From NCBI RefSeq assembly GCF_005937985.2, contig NZ_CP042172.1:2108001-2172000 (forward strand): DNA of 64,000 bases, given 5' to 3'. The position numbers and the translations under genes are program-made. Source of the stretch: Arthrobacter sp. KBS0702 (GTDB lineage: Bacteria > Actinomycetota > Actinomycetes > Actinomycetales > Micrococcaceae). Under the pieces are notes generated by a model. That model saw only the letters and a program-made list of their open reading frames with translations, had not been told where the DNA came from and did no database searches. Shown piece after piece: positions 1 through 8,645 of the stretch (position 1 is its first letter; every line of letters begins with the position of its first letter).

Positions 1-567
1 GCCCTCGGGCAGTTTACCGCCCGGGCCGGGCATTCCGGCGTCGGGGGCCGCGGGGGCCTTGGGCGCGGACGGGGTCTCCGGTTCCCCGGCAGCCGGCGCG
101 ACGACAGGGTGCGAGCGTGTCCGCGGCGACGGCATCGGCACAATTGGATTGGCCGACGTGGCAGGGGCCGTCTCTTCTGCGAGCTGCTGGAGGCGGAGCT
201 GCCGGCGCGTGGGCGGTCCGCCGGGAGACAGCTGGCCTTCCTTCTCGGCCAGTTCCTTGATGGTGCGCAGTGCTGCGCGGTCCCGGGCGCGGATTTGGGA
301 AGAGCGCTGGGCCGCTGACGTGGTCCTGACGGAGTCCACCGGACCGGGGACACGGCGGCGGCCGGTGGTTTCGGCCTCTGTCGGTTCTTCGGGGCGCTCG
401 GAGAAGGCGGGATTTGCGCCGCCCTGCCCGGCGCCGGCCGCACCGTCGCCCTCCGGGGCAGCCGGAACAGCACCGGCACCAGCGGTGCCGGCATTCACGT
501 CCTGGCGTTCATCCCTGGCCTGGCGCAATTCGCGGCGGCTGCGGATGGGAGGCTGTTCCTGACTCAT
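1..567 (-). CDS. Hypothetical low-complexity protein, 3' end outside window
   Basis: An open frame starts at the ATG at 567-565 (MSQEQPPIRSRRELRQ...) and runs off the left edge without a stop, so the C-terminus is missing. The 189 visible residues are rich in Ala, Pro, Gly, Glu and Arg, with no membrane segment and no recognisable domain, so this part is probably disordered. A charged stretch (RARDRAALRTIKELAEKEGQ, about residues 95-114) may be helical. It lies 7 bp downstream of nadD on the same strand and is probably cotranscribed with it. I do not recognise the family. The function may sit in the missing part. Confidence 0.65.
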   Translation of the reverse strand, partial: MSQEQPPIRSRRELRQARDERQDVNAGTAGAGAVPAAPEGDGAAGAGQGGANPAFSERPEEPTEAETTGRRRVPGPVDSVRTTSAAQRSSQIRARDRAALRTIKELAEKEGQLSPGGPPTRRQLRLQQLAEETAPATSANPIVPMPSPRTRSHPVVAPAAGEPETPSAPKAPAAPDAGMPGPGGKLPEG

Positions 568-574
568 TGAAGGC

Positions 575-1246
575 TCATTCGGTGCTGGCGGTTTGGTTTG
601 TTTCGAGGACGGGACGGGACTCCAGGCGATCCGGTTCCGGGTCGGCCCGGCCGTCGTACAGGTCGTACTTGGCGATGTACTGGACCACGCCGTCGGGCAC
701 GAGGTACCAGACAGGGTTTCCGGCAGCGACGCGGGCCCGGCAGTCCGTGGAAGATATCGCCATGGCGGGCACCTCCAGCAGGCTGACGTCATCGCGGCCC
801 ATGCCGTCCAGGACGTGTCCGGGCCGCGTCACCCCGACGAAGTGCGCGAGCGACCACAGCTCGTCGATATCTTTCCAGGACAGGATCTGCGCCAGCGCGT
901 CGGCGCCGGTGATGAAGAAGAGATCGGCGTGCGGGCGCAGCGTGCGAAGGTCACGCAGGGTGTCGATGGTGTAGGTGGGGCCGGGCCTGTCGACGTCGAC
1001 CCGGCTCACCGTGAACCGCGGATTCGAAGCGGTGGCGATGACGGTCATGAGGTACCGGTGTTCGGCCTCGCTGACTTTCTTGCTGCTCTTCTGCCATGGC
1101 TGCCCGGTGGGAACAAATACCACTTCGTCGAGGCCGAACTTCGCCGCGACCTCACTGGCCGCGACGAGGTGGCCGTGATGGATCGGATCGAACGTGCCGC
1201 CCATCACACCCAGCCGCAGGCGGCGCGTCGCGCCGTGCTGCTTCAC
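575..1246 (-). CDS. nadD: Nicotinate-nucleotide adenylyltransferase (NadD)
   Basis: NadD transfers AMP from ATP to nicotinate mononucleotide, giving nicotinate adenine dinucleotide in NAD synthesis. The N-terminus carries the nucleotidyltransferase motif [11 protein letters not shown], and the C-terminal part has the ISSTDCR form of the second nucleotide-binding motif. I chose the GTG at 1246 ([10 protein letters not shown]...), giving 223 residues. The same frame is open to an ATG at 1324, but that would add a low-complexity Arg/Thr-rich stretch overlapping the upstream gene. The ATG at 1204, just before GGTFDP, is another option. It sits downstream of a small membrane protein and of proA, an order common in Arthrobacter relatives. 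The product is certain; the start is not. Confidence 0.93.
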   Translation of the reverse strand: MKQHGATRRLRLGVMGGTFDPIHHGHLVAASEVAAKFGLDEVVFVPTGQPWQKSSKKVSEAEHRYLMTVIATASNPRFTVSRVDVDRPGPTYTIDTLRDLRTLRPHADLFFITGADALAQILSWKDIDELWSLAHFVGVTRPGHVLDGMGRDDVSLLEVPAMAISSTDCRARVAAGNPVWYLVPDGVVQYIAKYDLYDGRADPEPDRLESRPVLETNQTASTE

Positions 1247-1259
1247 TGTGGCGGAAATA

Positions 1260-1493
1260 TTAGTGGCCCTGGCCGTGGTCGTGCTTGTTCGGGTGCTGGC
1301 GGTGCGGGTCCGCGTGCTCCTCAACGGCTTCGTGGCGGTTGCCGAGGTTGCCGTAGGACAGCGTGATAAACATCAGTACCAGCAGAATCACGAACATGGT
1401 GCCGCCAATAACGAACGGCGGCGCAATGAGCGGCGCGAGTTCCTCGTGTTCGCCGGCCGCGGCGATGGATGTGGCGATCTGCTGCAACAGCAT
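1260..1493 (-). CDS. Small single-pass membrane protein with His-rich tail
   Basis: The 77-residue product has a short N-terminal part, one hydrophobic segment at about residues 27-48 ([19 protein letters not shown]) and a charged C-terminal tail with many His residues. The ATG at 1493 is preferred over the upstream in-frame ATG at 1514 because AGGGGAG lies 4 bases before it. Such His-rich tails can bind metal, but nothing here proves that. The gene sits between proA and nadD and ends 13 bp before the nadD start chosen here. I do not recognise a named family. Confidence 0.7.
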   Translation of the reverse strand: MLLQQIATSIAAAGEHEELAPLIAPPFVIGGTMFVILLVLMFITLSYGNLGNRHEAVEEHADPHRQHPNKHDHGQGH

Positions 1494-1516
1494 GTTCTCC
1501 CCTAGTGAGTTCAAAA

Positions 1517-1538
1517 TTTACGACGGATTTACGACGGC
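1517..1538. repeat. Tandem 11-bp direct repeat
   Basis: ATTTACGACGG occurs twice in direct succession at 1517-1527 and 1528-1538. It lies 24-45 bp upstream of the start of the small membrane protein and downstream of proA. It may be part of a promoter or an operator; no function is known. Confidence 0.6.
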
Positions 1539-1583
1539 GAAAGATCCCGCCGTTCCTGGCTTCCCTTCCATGTTACCGCGTTG

Positions 1584-2918
1584 CTATGCCCGGATCTGGC
1601 CTTCGCCCTGCACGATCCACTTCGTCGTGGTGAGCTCGGTCAAGCCCATCGGGCCGCGGGCGTGCAGCTTCTGCGTCGAAATACCCACTTCGGCGCCGAG
1701 GCCCAGCTCGCCGCCGTCGGTGAACCGGGTGGACGCGTTCACGATGACCGCTGCCGAATCCACCTCGGCGATGAAACGCTCCGCGTTGGCGAGATCGTTG
1801 GTCAGGATCGCCTCCGTGTGGCCGGTGGACCAGGTTCGGATGTGCTGCACCGCCTCGTCCAGGCTGTCCACCATGGCCACCGCCAGGTCAAGGTCCATGT
1901 ACTCGGTGGCCCAGTCCGCGTCGGTGGCGGGCACCGAGTCCACCCCGCCCGGGAGCGCGGCCCGGATACGTTCGTCCGTGTGCAGGGTGACGCCGGCGGC
2001 CCGCAAGGCGGCCGCGACGGCAGGCAGCACGGTGGAGCCGGAATGGACCAGCAGGGTCTCCACGGTATTGCAGACGCTGGGGCGCTGGGTCTTGGCGTTA
2101 AGCAGGATCTCGACCGCCATCTCCTCGTCCGCCGAAGCGTCCAGGAAGATGTGCACGTTGCCCTCGCCGGTTTCGATCACCGGGACGGAGGAGTTCGTCA
2201 CCACGGTCTGGATCAGTTCGCGTCCGCCGCGCGGAATCAGCACATCCACGCGGCCGCGGGCCCGCATCAGGACGTTCGCGCCGTCGCGGCCGAACTCGTC
2301 GACGCTCTGGACGGCGTCGGCGGGCAGTCCCACCGAGTCCAATGCCTCGCGGAGCAGGCTGACGAGCGCGGCGTTCGTCGCGGCTGCGGCGCTGCCGCCG
2401 CGCAGGATGACGGCGTTGCCGCTCTTGAGCGCCAGGCCGGCAATGTCCACGGTGACGTTGGGGCGCGCCTCGTAGATCGCGGCAACCACACCCATCGGCA
2501 CGTTGACCTGGCGCAACCGCAGCCCGTTCGGGAGAGTCTGGCCGCGGACCACGTTGCCCACCGGGTCCGGCAGGTTGGCGAGGTTTTCCAGGGCCGCGGC
2601 GAGGGCCTGGACCCGCGCATCGGTGAGGGTGAGACGGTCCAGCAGCGCGGCCGAGGTGCCGTTGGCACGGCCGGAGGCGACGTCCTTGGCGTTGGCGGCC
2701 AGGATCCGGTCCTTGTGCTCCAGCAGCGCGGCGCCGACGGCCCGCAGGCCGCGGTCTTTCCACGCCCGGTTGGCGCGGGCCATCCGGCGGGAGGCCACGC
2801 GGGATCGGTCGGCGATGGCGTGCACGGCCGCTTCGACATCGGTGGCGGCCGACGGCGCGCCTGCCGCTGGCGCGTCGTGAACCGGCAGGTCGGGGTGCGA
2901 AGTCAGGGCCTCAGTCAT
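1584..2918 (-). CDS. proA: Glutamate-5-semialdehyde dehydrogenase (gamma-glutamyl phosphate reductase, ProA)
   Basis: ProA reduces gamma-glutamyl phosphate to glutamate-5-semialdehyde with NADPH, the second step of proline synthesis from glutamate. The 444-residue protein has the aldehyde dehydrogenase-like fold. Diagnostic stretches are VPMGVVAAIYEARPNVTVD at about 140-158, the cofactor loop LRGGSAAAATN, and QRPSVCNTVE with the catalytic cysteine at position 283. An Ala/Pro-rich N-terminal stretch of about 30 residues precedes the conserved region. It follows proB, which makes its substrate, with a 26-bp gap, so the two are probably one transcription unit. Confidence 0.97.
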   Translation of the reverse strand: MTEALTSHPDLPVHDAPAAGAPSAATDVEAAVHAIADRSRVASRRMARANRAWKDRGLRAVGAALLEHKDRILAANAKDVASGRANGTSAALLDRLTLTDARVQALAAALENLANLPDPVGNVVRGQTLPNGLRLRQVNVPMGVVAAIYEARPNVTVDIAGLALKSGNAVILRGGSAAAATNAALVSLLREALDSVGLPADAVQSVDEFGRDGANVLMRARGRVDVLIPRGGRELIQTVVTNSSVPVIETGEGNVHIFLDASADEEMAVEILLNAKTQRPSVCNTVETLLVHSGSTVLPAVAAALRAAGVTLHTDERIRAALPGGVDSVPATDADWATEYMDLDLAVAMVDSLDEAVQHIRTWSTGHTEAILTNDLANAERFIAEVDSAAVIVNASTRFTDGGELGLGAEVGISTQKLHARGPMGLTELTTTKWIVQGEGQIRA

Positions 2919-2944
2919 GCTCCAAGTTTAGGCGAGCAGGGGGC

Positions 2945-4096
2945 TTAGACCAGCACCAGGTCGTCAACATGAACAACTTCACGGTCGTAGCCGCGCCCCA
3001 GCGTCTTGCCGAGCTCACGGGTGGAACGGCCGAGCATCTGCGGCAGTTCGGCGGCGCCGTAGTTCACCAGGCCGCGGGCAATCACGGTCCCGTCGGTGCC
3101 GACCATCTCGACCGCGTCACCGGCTTCGAAGTCGCCGTGCACGGCGGAGATCCCGGCCGGAAGCAGCGAGGTGTGGCGGTCCCGCACGGCCCGGACGGCG
3201 CCGTCGTCGAGCACCAGCGTGCCCTGGACGGAGGCCAGGTGGGCGAGCCAGAGCAGCCGGATCGGCTTGCGGGCGCCGTTGACCGAGAACCAGGTCCCCA
3301 CGTCCTCCCCCGCCAGCGCGGCGGCGGCGTTCGCGGTGGAGGTCACCAGGGCGTGGATCCCGGACCCGGCGGCGATCGACGCGGCCTCGACTTTGGTGAC
3401 CATGCCGCCGGTGCCGACCCCGGCCTTGCCGGTGCTGCCGATCGAGACGCCTTCGAGGTCGCGCGGGCCGGTGACGTGGGCGATCCGCTTGGCACCGTGC
3501 GAGGGCGGCCCGTCGTAGAGCGAATCGACGTCGGAGAGCAGGACGAGGGCGTCGGCGCGGACCAGGTGGGCCACGAGGGCCGCGAGCCGGTCGTTGTCGC
3601 CGAAGCGGATCTCATGGGTGGCGACGGTGTCGTTTTCGTTGACCACCGGGACCACGCCGAGGTTCAGCAGCCGGTCCAGGGCGCGGAAGGCGTTGGTGTG
3701 CTGGCTGCGGCGCATGAAATCGTCGGCGGTGAGCAGGACCTGGCTGACCGTGACGCCGTGCGCGCCGAAGGCGTGGGTGTAACGGGCCATCAGGAGCCCC
3801 TGCCCCACGCTCGCGGCGGCCTGCTGGGTGGCAAGGTCGCGGGGTCGCTTGTCGAGCCCCAGCGGCGCCAGCCCGGCGGCGATCGCCCCGGAGGAGACGA
3901 GGATGATTTCGGTGCCCGCGTTGCGTTTGTGTGCGAGGGCGTCGGCGAGGTCGGTCAGGGCCTCCTCGGCGATGCCGCCGCGAATGGACGTCAGCGAGGA
4001 GGAGCCCACCTTGACCACGATCCGGCGGGCGCCGGAGAGCGCGGCGCGGCTGGGCGCCCCGGCCGCGCCGGGCACAACGACCGCGTTACTCGTCAT
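2945..4096 (-). CDS. proB: Glutamate 5-kinase (ProB)
   Basis: ProB phosphorylates the gamma-carboxyl of L-glutamate with ATP, the first and usually proline-inhibited step of proline synthesis. The N-terminal amino acid kinase domain shows [36 protein letters not shown] and the [12 protein letters not shown] loop. The last roughly 100 residues fit the PUA domain found on many ProB proteins. The ATG at 4096 gives 383 residues and overlaps the 3' end of obgE by 11 bp. The frame stays open further upstream to 4252, but that part only reads the obgE C-terminus out of frame. The overlap suggests translational coupling. Confidence 0.96.
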   Translation of the reverse strand: MTSNAVVVPGAAGAPSRAALSGARRIVVKVGSSSLTSIRGGIAEEALTDLADALAHKRNAGTEIILVSSGAIAAGLAPLGLDKRPRDLATQQAAASVGQGLLMARYTHAFGAHGVTVSQVLLTADDFMRRSQHTNAFRALDRLLNLGVVPVVNENDTVATHEIRFGDNDRLAALVAHLVRADALVLLSDVDSLYDGPPSHGAKRIAHVTGPRDLEGVSIGSTGKAGVGTGGMVTKVEAASIAAGSGIHALVTSTANAAAALAGEDVGTWFSVNGARKPIRLLWLAHLASVQGTLVLDDGAVRAVRDRHTSLLPAGISAVHGDFEAGDAVEMVGTDGTVIARGLVNYGAAELPQMLGRSTRELGKTLGRGYDREVVHVDDLVLV

Positions 4097-5675
4097 CGGC
4101 TTCGCCGAGTCCACTCTCCTTGAGCGGCTGCCGGGCGCGGCGGGCACTGACCGATTCGGTCCAGATGCCGGCCTTGCGCTCGGCCTCGAGCTCGGCCCGG
4201 GCGGCGGCCTTGGCGTCGCGGCGCTCCTGCTGGTCCTCGCGCTTCTGGCCACGCGTGGGCCGGTCGCCGATGTCGGCGAAGCGCACGTCGGTGCCGCGCG
4301 GGGATGCCAGCAGTTCGGCGCCGGCCATCATGGTCGGCTCCCAGTCGAAGACAACGCCGTCGTCCTCGCCGATGACGACCATGTCGCCCGGTTTCGCACC
4401 CTGCTTGAAGAGTTCGTTTTCGACACCCAGCTTGGCGAGGCGGTCGGCGAGGTAGCCGATGGCCTCCTCGTTGGTGAAGTCGGTCTGCTTGACCCAGCGC
4501 ACGGGCTTCTCGCCGAGGACGCGGAACAGCGGCTCGAGGTTCTTCTCCTCGCGGCGGATCGTGAAGCCGCTTTCGTTGACGGCGCGGGGGCGCAGCACGG
4601 GGGCCTGGACCTTCGGCGGCGTCGCAGCGACGGCGTCGCGGGCGGCCTTGACGATCTCCGCCATGGCGAAGCCAAGCTGGCGGAGTCCCTCATGGCTCGT
4701 GGCGGAGATTTCGAAGACCTTGTAGCCGCGCTTTTCGAGTTCCGGGCGGACGAATTCGGCCATGTCCTTGCCGTCCGGCAGGTCGACCTTGTTCAGGGCG
4801 ATCAGGCGCGGACGGTGGTTCAGCGGTACAACTTCGCCGTCGGAGCCGGCGTAGCTCATGTCCACGGCGTACTTTTCGAGCTCCGCTTCGATCACGGCGA
4901 GGTCCGAGAGCGGGTCGCGGTCGGCTTCCAGCGTGCCGCAATCCAGTACGTGCACGAGAGCGGCGCAGCGTTCGACGTGGCGGAGGAAGTGGTGGCCCAG
5001 GCCCTTGCCTTCGCTGGCACCTTCGATCAGGCCCGGGACGTCGGCGATGGTGAACCGCACGTCGCCGGCCTGGACGACGCCGAGGTTGGGGATCAGGGTG
5101 GTGAAGGGGTAGTCGGCAATCTTGGGCCGCGCGGCGGACATCGCGGCAATCAGGCTGGACTTGCCGGCGGACGGGAAGCCGACCAGGGCGATGTCCGCGA
5201 TGGACTTCAGCTCCAGGACGATGTCGCTGGATTCGCCTTCGATGCCGAGCAGCGCAAAGCCCGGGGCGCGGCGCTTCTGCGAGGACAGGGCGGCGTTGCC
5301 GAGGCCGCCGATGCCGCCGGCCGCAGCGATGTATTCGGTGCCTTCGCCGACCATGTCGGCGAGGACGGTGCCGTCCTTGCTCTTGACGACCGTGCCCTCG
5401 GGAACCGGGAGGACCAGGGTTTCGCCGTTCTTGCCGCCGCGCCAGTCGCCCATGCCGGGTCCGCCGTTGGTGGCGTGCCGGTGCGGGGCGTGGTGGTAGT
5501 CGAGCAGGGTGGTGGTCTGGGGGTCCACGCGCAGGATGACGTCGCCGCCGTTGCCGCCGTTGCCGCCGTCGGGACCGCCGAGGGGCTTGAACTTCTCGCG
5601 GTGGACGGAGACACAGCCGTGGCCGCCGGTACCGCCGGATACGTGCAGTACTACCCGGTCTACAAAGCTCGCCAC
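4086..5675 (-). CDS. obgE: Obg family GTPase (ObgE/CgtA)
   Basis: Obg is a conserved GTPase that binds the large ribosomal subunit and acts in ribosome assembly and stress control. The 529-residue protein has the glycine-rich Obg domain (about 1-158, with GGNGGNGGD) and a G domain with GFPSAGKSS (166-174), the FTTL switch region, DVPG (212-215), NKVD (295-298) and ISATS (323-327). A C-terminal Obg domain follows at about 370-440, then a charged Arg/Glu/Ala tail. It lies downstream of rplU and rpmA, the usual arrangement, but a terminator-like hairpin at 5735-5775 separates it from rpmA. The proB start overlaps its end. Confidence 0.97.
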   Translation of the reverse strand: MASFVDRVVLHVSGGTGGHGCVSVHREKFKPLGGPDGGNGGNGGDVILRVDPQTTTLLDYHHAPHRHATNGGPGMGDWRGGKNGETLVLPVPEGTVVKSKDGTVLADMVGEGTEYIAAAGGIGGLGNAALSSQKRRAPGFALLGIEGESSDIVLELKSIADIALVGFPSAGKSSLIAAMSAARPKIADYPFTTLIPNLGVVQAGDVRFTIADVPGLIEGASEGKGLGHHFLRHVERCAALVHVLDCGTLEADRDPLSDLAVIEAELEKYAVDMSYAGSDGEVVPLNHRPRLIALNKVDLPDGKDMAEFVRPELEKRGYKVFEISATSHEGLRQLGFAMAEIVKAARDAVAATPPKVQAPVLRPRAVNESGFTIRREEKNLEPLFRVLGEKPVRWVKQTDFTNEEAIGYLADRLAKLGVENELFKQGAKPGDMVVIGEDDGVVFDWEPTMMAGAELLASPRGTDVRFADIGDRPTRGQKREDQQERRDAKAAARAELEAERKAGIWTESVSARRARQPLKESGLGEADDE

Positions 5676-5734
5676 GTGGATCTCCTCAGTGCTGTTCCCT
5701 GGTCCCGCAGGGGCCCAAGATGATTGTAATGCGG

Positions 5735-5775
5735 TTAAAACACCGGTGGAGCGGACCGACTGGCCCGCCCCACCG
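5735..5775 (-). terminator. Intrinsic terminator after rpmA
   Basis: On the minus strand an 11-bp stem with one G-U pair (arms 5765-5775 and 5744-5754, loop of 10) is followed by GTGTTTTAA. It lies between the rpmA stop and the obgE start, so it should end or attenuate the rplU-rpmA transcript before obgE. Confidence 0.7.
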
Positions 5776-5790
5776 ATTTAGAACTTGTTG

Positions 5791-6054
5791 TTACTCTGCA
5801 GCTGCAGCAGCCACGATGTTCACAACGCGACGACCACGGCGGGTGCCGAACTCGACAGCACCGGGGGTCAGGGCGAACAGGGTGTCGTCGCCGCCGCGGC
5901 CAACGCCGGCGCCCGGGTGGAAGTGGGTGCCGCGCTGGCGGACGATGATCTCGCCAGCGGAAACTACCTGGCCGCCGAAGCGCTTGACGCCGAGGTACTG
6001 GGCGTTGGAGTCACGACCGTTGCGAGTGGAGCTCGCGCCTTTTTTATGTGCCAT
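5791..6054 (-). CDS. rpmA: 50S ribosomal protein L27 (bL27)
   Basis: bL27 is a large-subunit protein whose N-terminal tail reaches the peptidyl transferase centre. The 87-residue sequence is typical: it starts [16 protein letters not shown], contains [15 protein letters not shown] and [10 protein letters not shown], and ends with GRRVVNIV and a short alanine-rich tail. There is no cleavable N-terminal extension of the Staphylococcus kind. It is cotranscribed with rplU, 61 bp upstream. Confidence 0.98.
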   Translation of the reverse strand: MAHKKGASSTRNGRDSNAQYLGVKRFGGQVVSAGEIIVRQRGTHFHPGAGVGRGGDDTLFALTPGAVEFGTRRGRRVVNIVAAAAAE

Positions 6055-6115
6055 TTGAAATGCCTGCCTTCAAAAATTCTGGGGAAACTGTTGGAACCTG
6101 ATCAGTAACGAAGAG

Positions 6116-6424
6116 TTACTTGATACCGGTGATCTTGACCTTGGTCAGTTCCTGACGGTGACCCTGGCGCTTCTTGTAACCGGTCTTGTTCTTGAACTTC
6201 TGGATGACGATCTTGGGACCACGGAGGTCTTCCAGGATCTCAGCCGTAACCGTTACCTTGGCCAGGTCCTTGGCTGCAGTCGTGACCTTGTCACCGTCCA
6301 CCAGGAGCAGTGCGGGCAACTCAAAAGTGCTGCCGGCTCCACCGGGGACGCGGTTCAGGGTAACGAAGTCTCCAACGGAAACCTTCTCTTGGCGGCCGCC
6401 TGCGCGGACAATCGCGTACACCAC
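6116..6424 (-). CDS. rplU: 50S ribosomal protein L21 (bL21)
   Basis: bL21 binds 23S rRNA in the large subunit. The sequence [18 protein letters not shown] at the N-terminus and KKRQGHRQ near the C-terminus identify it. I chose the GTG at 6424 (102 residues), the usual bL21 start, with a GAAGTGAG site 8 bases before it. An in-frame GTG at 6436 ([10 protein letters not shown]..., 106 residues) has GAGAGAA directly before it and is a real alternative. It is the first gene of the rplU-rpmA unit. Confidence 0.96.
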   Translation of the reverse strand: MVYAIVRAGGRQEKVSVGDFVTLNRVPGGAGSTFELPALLLVDGDKVTTAAKDLAKVTVTAEILEDLRGPKIVIQKFKNKTGYKKRQGHRQELTKVKITGIK

Positions 6425-6631
6425 TGGGGAACTCACTTCTCTCGACGTTTATTACTAGATTTGCGTGCGGAACCTGGTGCCGAACTAACTGGACCGGCTC
6501 ACGCTGTGCCTCAACGCCGGTGGATTCCCCGGGGGAACCCATGAGCTATCCCGTGGAAAGTCCTGCCCGCAAGACGAGCGAACTGTTCCTCAAGGTCATA
6601 ACCCAAGTGTTGGCGTAAGCACCGAAGATCT

Positions 6632-6661
6632 AGACTACGCTAATTTTGCCTTCGGCCGCAA
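6632..6661 (-). promoter_or_regulatory. Candidate promoter of rplU-rpmA; gene-free region 6425-6792
   Basis: On the minus strand TTGCGG (6661-6656) and TAGTCT (6637-6632) are separated by 18 bases, which would give rplU an untranslated leader of about 200 bases. In the rest of the 368-base gene-free region between the end of thiD and rplU I see only a short GC-rich inverted repeat near 6522-6540 and no further gene. Confidence 0.4.
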
Positions 6662-6792
6662 ACGAGGCTGGTCCCGGCGGGTAGTGCGTGACTGACGCCA
6701 CACGGTGTCCCCAAAGGGGCCAAAGCTGTGGCATCGCAGCGACTTCCGGAACCGCGCCCCACTATCTTACCGGCCGCATCCCCCCGGCCCGT

Positions 6793-8412
6793 TCAGGAGT
6801 GCAACCTCGGCGCGTCGAAGAATTCCACCTCGTAGCGGCACGACTGCCGGAAGGCGACGGCCATGGCGCTGCGCTCCGCATCGGAACCCCGGCGGCCGGC
6901 AGCGTCCGTGTACCGGATGGCCTGGCGCGTCGACTCCGCGAAGGCCTCGTCGGCGTAGGTGCGCAGCCATTCCGCATAGGGGTGGTCCGCAGGGGCACCG
7001 GCGCCGAGGTACTCCTGATGCAAGGTGGCGCCCACTTCGGCGTAGAGCCAGAAGCACGGCAGCGCCGCCGCCACGAGGACCCCGTAGCTGCCGGCGAGGG
7101 AGGCCGCATGCAGATGGTCCACGTACGCCTTGGTGACGGGGCCCTGTGTCTGCTCAACAGCCCGGTCGGCCAGCCAGTTCCGGTGCAGTTCGGATTCGAC
7201 CTCGAGGCACTGCTGCGCCGACCGGGACCAGAACAGCTGTTCGGCTTCCGACGGCGCGAGGGCCGCCGCGCGGGACAGCACCCGCGAGTAGCCGTTGAGG
7301 TACAGGGCGTCCTGGCTGAGGTAGTAGGCGAACTCGCGTTCGGGCAGGGTGCCGTCTGCGAGGCCACGAATGAAGTCCAGGCCGTAGATCGCGGCCAGCC
7401 CGTCGGCGGCGGCCCCGTCGAGGACCGCGGCGAAGTCGCCTTCGGCCTGGAACGCGGGCGCCCCCAGGGCTGCGGCCTGCTGCAGGTGGTGGAAATGGTG
7501 CACCGGACCGTTGCCCCGTCCGACGTCGAGGCGCCCCGCTTCCCGCAGCGCTCCGACCAGCCACGGCTTGGCCTCACGCAGTGATGCCGCCCAGTCCCCC
7601 GTCCTGGCCTGCACCGTGGCCAGCGCCGAGGACAGCGAGCAACCGGTGCCGTGGCTGTTCCGGGTGGCGATCCGCTGGCCCGGCACCACCACCGTCTCCT
7701 GGCCGAGCAGTCCCCCGGTGTTGACGAGCGCGTCGGGGCAGCCGCCGCCGTCGTCAGCTCCCCCGGCCTGGAGGTGGCCGCCCTTGACCAGGACTGTGGT
7801 GCCTGTCAGGGCCGCGAGCCGCTTGCCCTGGTCCAGCGCGCCGGCCCAGTCCGCGGCGTGTTCTTCGCCGAGCAACATGGCCAGTTCGGCGAGGTTCGGG
7901 GTGATGAGGTCCGCGAGCGGAAGCAGGGCCCGCAGGGCGGTCTCGGCCGATTCCTGCAGCAGCCGGTCGCCGCTGGTGGCCACCATCACCGGGTCCAGGA
8001 CCACGACGGCGGGGCGGACCCGTTCGAGCCAGGCACGGACGGCGTCGATCACCGCGGCGTCACCGAGCATGCCGATTTTGACGGCGTCGATGGTGATGTC
8101 GTCGCTGATCGCGTCCAGCTGGGATGTCAGGAACGACGCCGGCGGCACATGGACGGACCGGACGCCCTGGGTGTTTTGGGCGGTCAGCGCCGTGATGGCG
8201 GCCATGCCGTAGCCGCCGAGCGCGGCGATGCTCTTCAGGTCGGCCTGGATGCCCGCGCCGCCGGAGGGGTCCGAGCCTGCGATGGCGAGGACCCTCGGAA
8301 TCGGGGGCGCGGCGGGCAGGCCTGCTGCCGGGGCGCCGTGTGCGGGAGCCGGGAAGGCGGTCTGCAGGATGGACTGGGCGTGGGCCGCTGGAGCCTGGGT
8401 CGATGAAGACAA
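6793..8412 (-). CDS. thiD: Fused hydroxymethylpyrimidine phosphate kinase (ThiD) and TenA-family protein
   Basis: The N-terminal half (about residues 38-300) is ThiD, which phosphorylates HMP and HMP-P for thiamine synthesis. It has AIAGSDPSGGAGIQADLK, LDPVMVATSGD and HGTGCS (254-259). The C-terminal half (about 325-539) matches TenA/thiaminase II, which salvages pyrimidine from degraded thiamine; LPCFWLYAEVG is typical. Two steps leading to HMP-PP thus sit on one 539-residue chain. The start is the TTG at 8412 (TTG TCT TCA TCG), which keeps the ThiD frame and has GAAGGGA 7 bases upstream. The nearby ATG at 8419 is in another frame. A TPP riboswitch directly precedes the start. Confidence 0.95.
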   Translation of the reverse strand: MSSSTQAPAAHAQSILQTAFPAPAHGAPAAGLPAAPPIPRVLAIAGSDPSGGAGIQADLKSIAALGGYGMAAITALTAQNTQGVRSVHVPPASFLTSQLDAISDDITIDAVKIGMLGDAAVIDAVRAWLERVRPAVVVLDPVMVATSGDRLLQESAETALRALLPLADLITPNLAELAMLLGEEHAADWAGALDQGKRLAALTGTTVLVKGGHLQAGGADDGGGCPDALVNTGGLLGQETVVVPGQRIATRNSHGTGCSLSSALATVQARTGDWAASLREAKPWLVGALREAGRLDVGRGNGPVHHFHHLQQAAALGAPAFQAEGDFAAVLDGAAADGLAAIYGLDFIRGLADGTLPEREFAYYLSQDALYLNGYSRVLSRAAALAPSEAEQLFWSRSAQQCLEVESELHRNWLADRAVEQTQGPVTKAYVDHLHAASLAGSYGVLVAAALPCFWLYAEVGATLHQEYLGAGAPADHPYAEWLRTYADEAFAESTRQAIRYTDAAGRRGSDAERSAMAVAFRQSCRYEVEFFDAPRLHS

Positions 8413-8493
8413 GAGACATCCCTTCGCCGGTGTTAACCGGACAGGTTCAACGGGTCTGGATCTCAGCCGGCTCGTTGCTCGGCACCCCGTGTC
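8413..8493 (-). promoter_or_regulatory. TPP riboswitch (THI box) controlling thiD-tenA
   Basis: The minus strand carries the conserved THI-box blocks in order: GACACGGGGTGCC, GCTGAGA, ACCCGTTGAACCTG, CCGGTTAACACCGG and GCGAAGGGATGTC. The closing stem P1 pairs GACA at the 5' side (8493-8490) with TGTC at the 3' side (8419-8416). The GAAGGGA at the 3' end of the aptamer is also the ribosome-binding site for the TTG start at 8412. TPP binding should therefore hide it and block translation. I see no separate terminator between aptamer and start. Confidence 0.95.
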
Positions 8494-8565
8494 AGTCCCC
8501 CAGCCTAGCGTTCCCTGCCCGGCCGCGTCCGCTCGGCGGCGGTTTTTACCCGGGCCCGTTAACGA

Positions 8566-8627
8566 ACTCGCGGGTACCGTCCCGGCTCGACGCGATGCTG
8601 CGTCGAGTCCGGGCGGTACCCGCGAGT
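8566..8627. repeat. 62-nt imperfect palindrome between rne and thiD
   Basis: Arms 8566-8593 and 8600-8627 (28 nt each) pair almost completely with one single-base bulge per arm, around a 6-nt loop. The outer arm begins ACTCGCGGGTACCG. There is no T-run on either strand. It lies 3' of rne and 5' of the TPP riboswitch, so it may end or stabilise the rne mRNA, or be a REP-like element. The 13-mer CGGTACCCGCGAG of its right arm recurs at 12021-12033 upstream of rne. Confidence 0.75.
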
Positions 8628-8645
8628 GGTGGTGCCTGGCTGGTG

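Noticed and set aside
3828..5723. Long plus-strand open frame of 631 codons opposite obgE and proB
   Set aside because: It is antisense to two well-supported genes, low in complexity, and arises from the high GC at third codon positions. It matches no family I know.
8060..8419. ATG at 8419 as a start for the gene after the TPP riboswitch
   Set aside because: That frame gives an Arg-rich non-protein. The ThiD frame begins with TTG at 8412.
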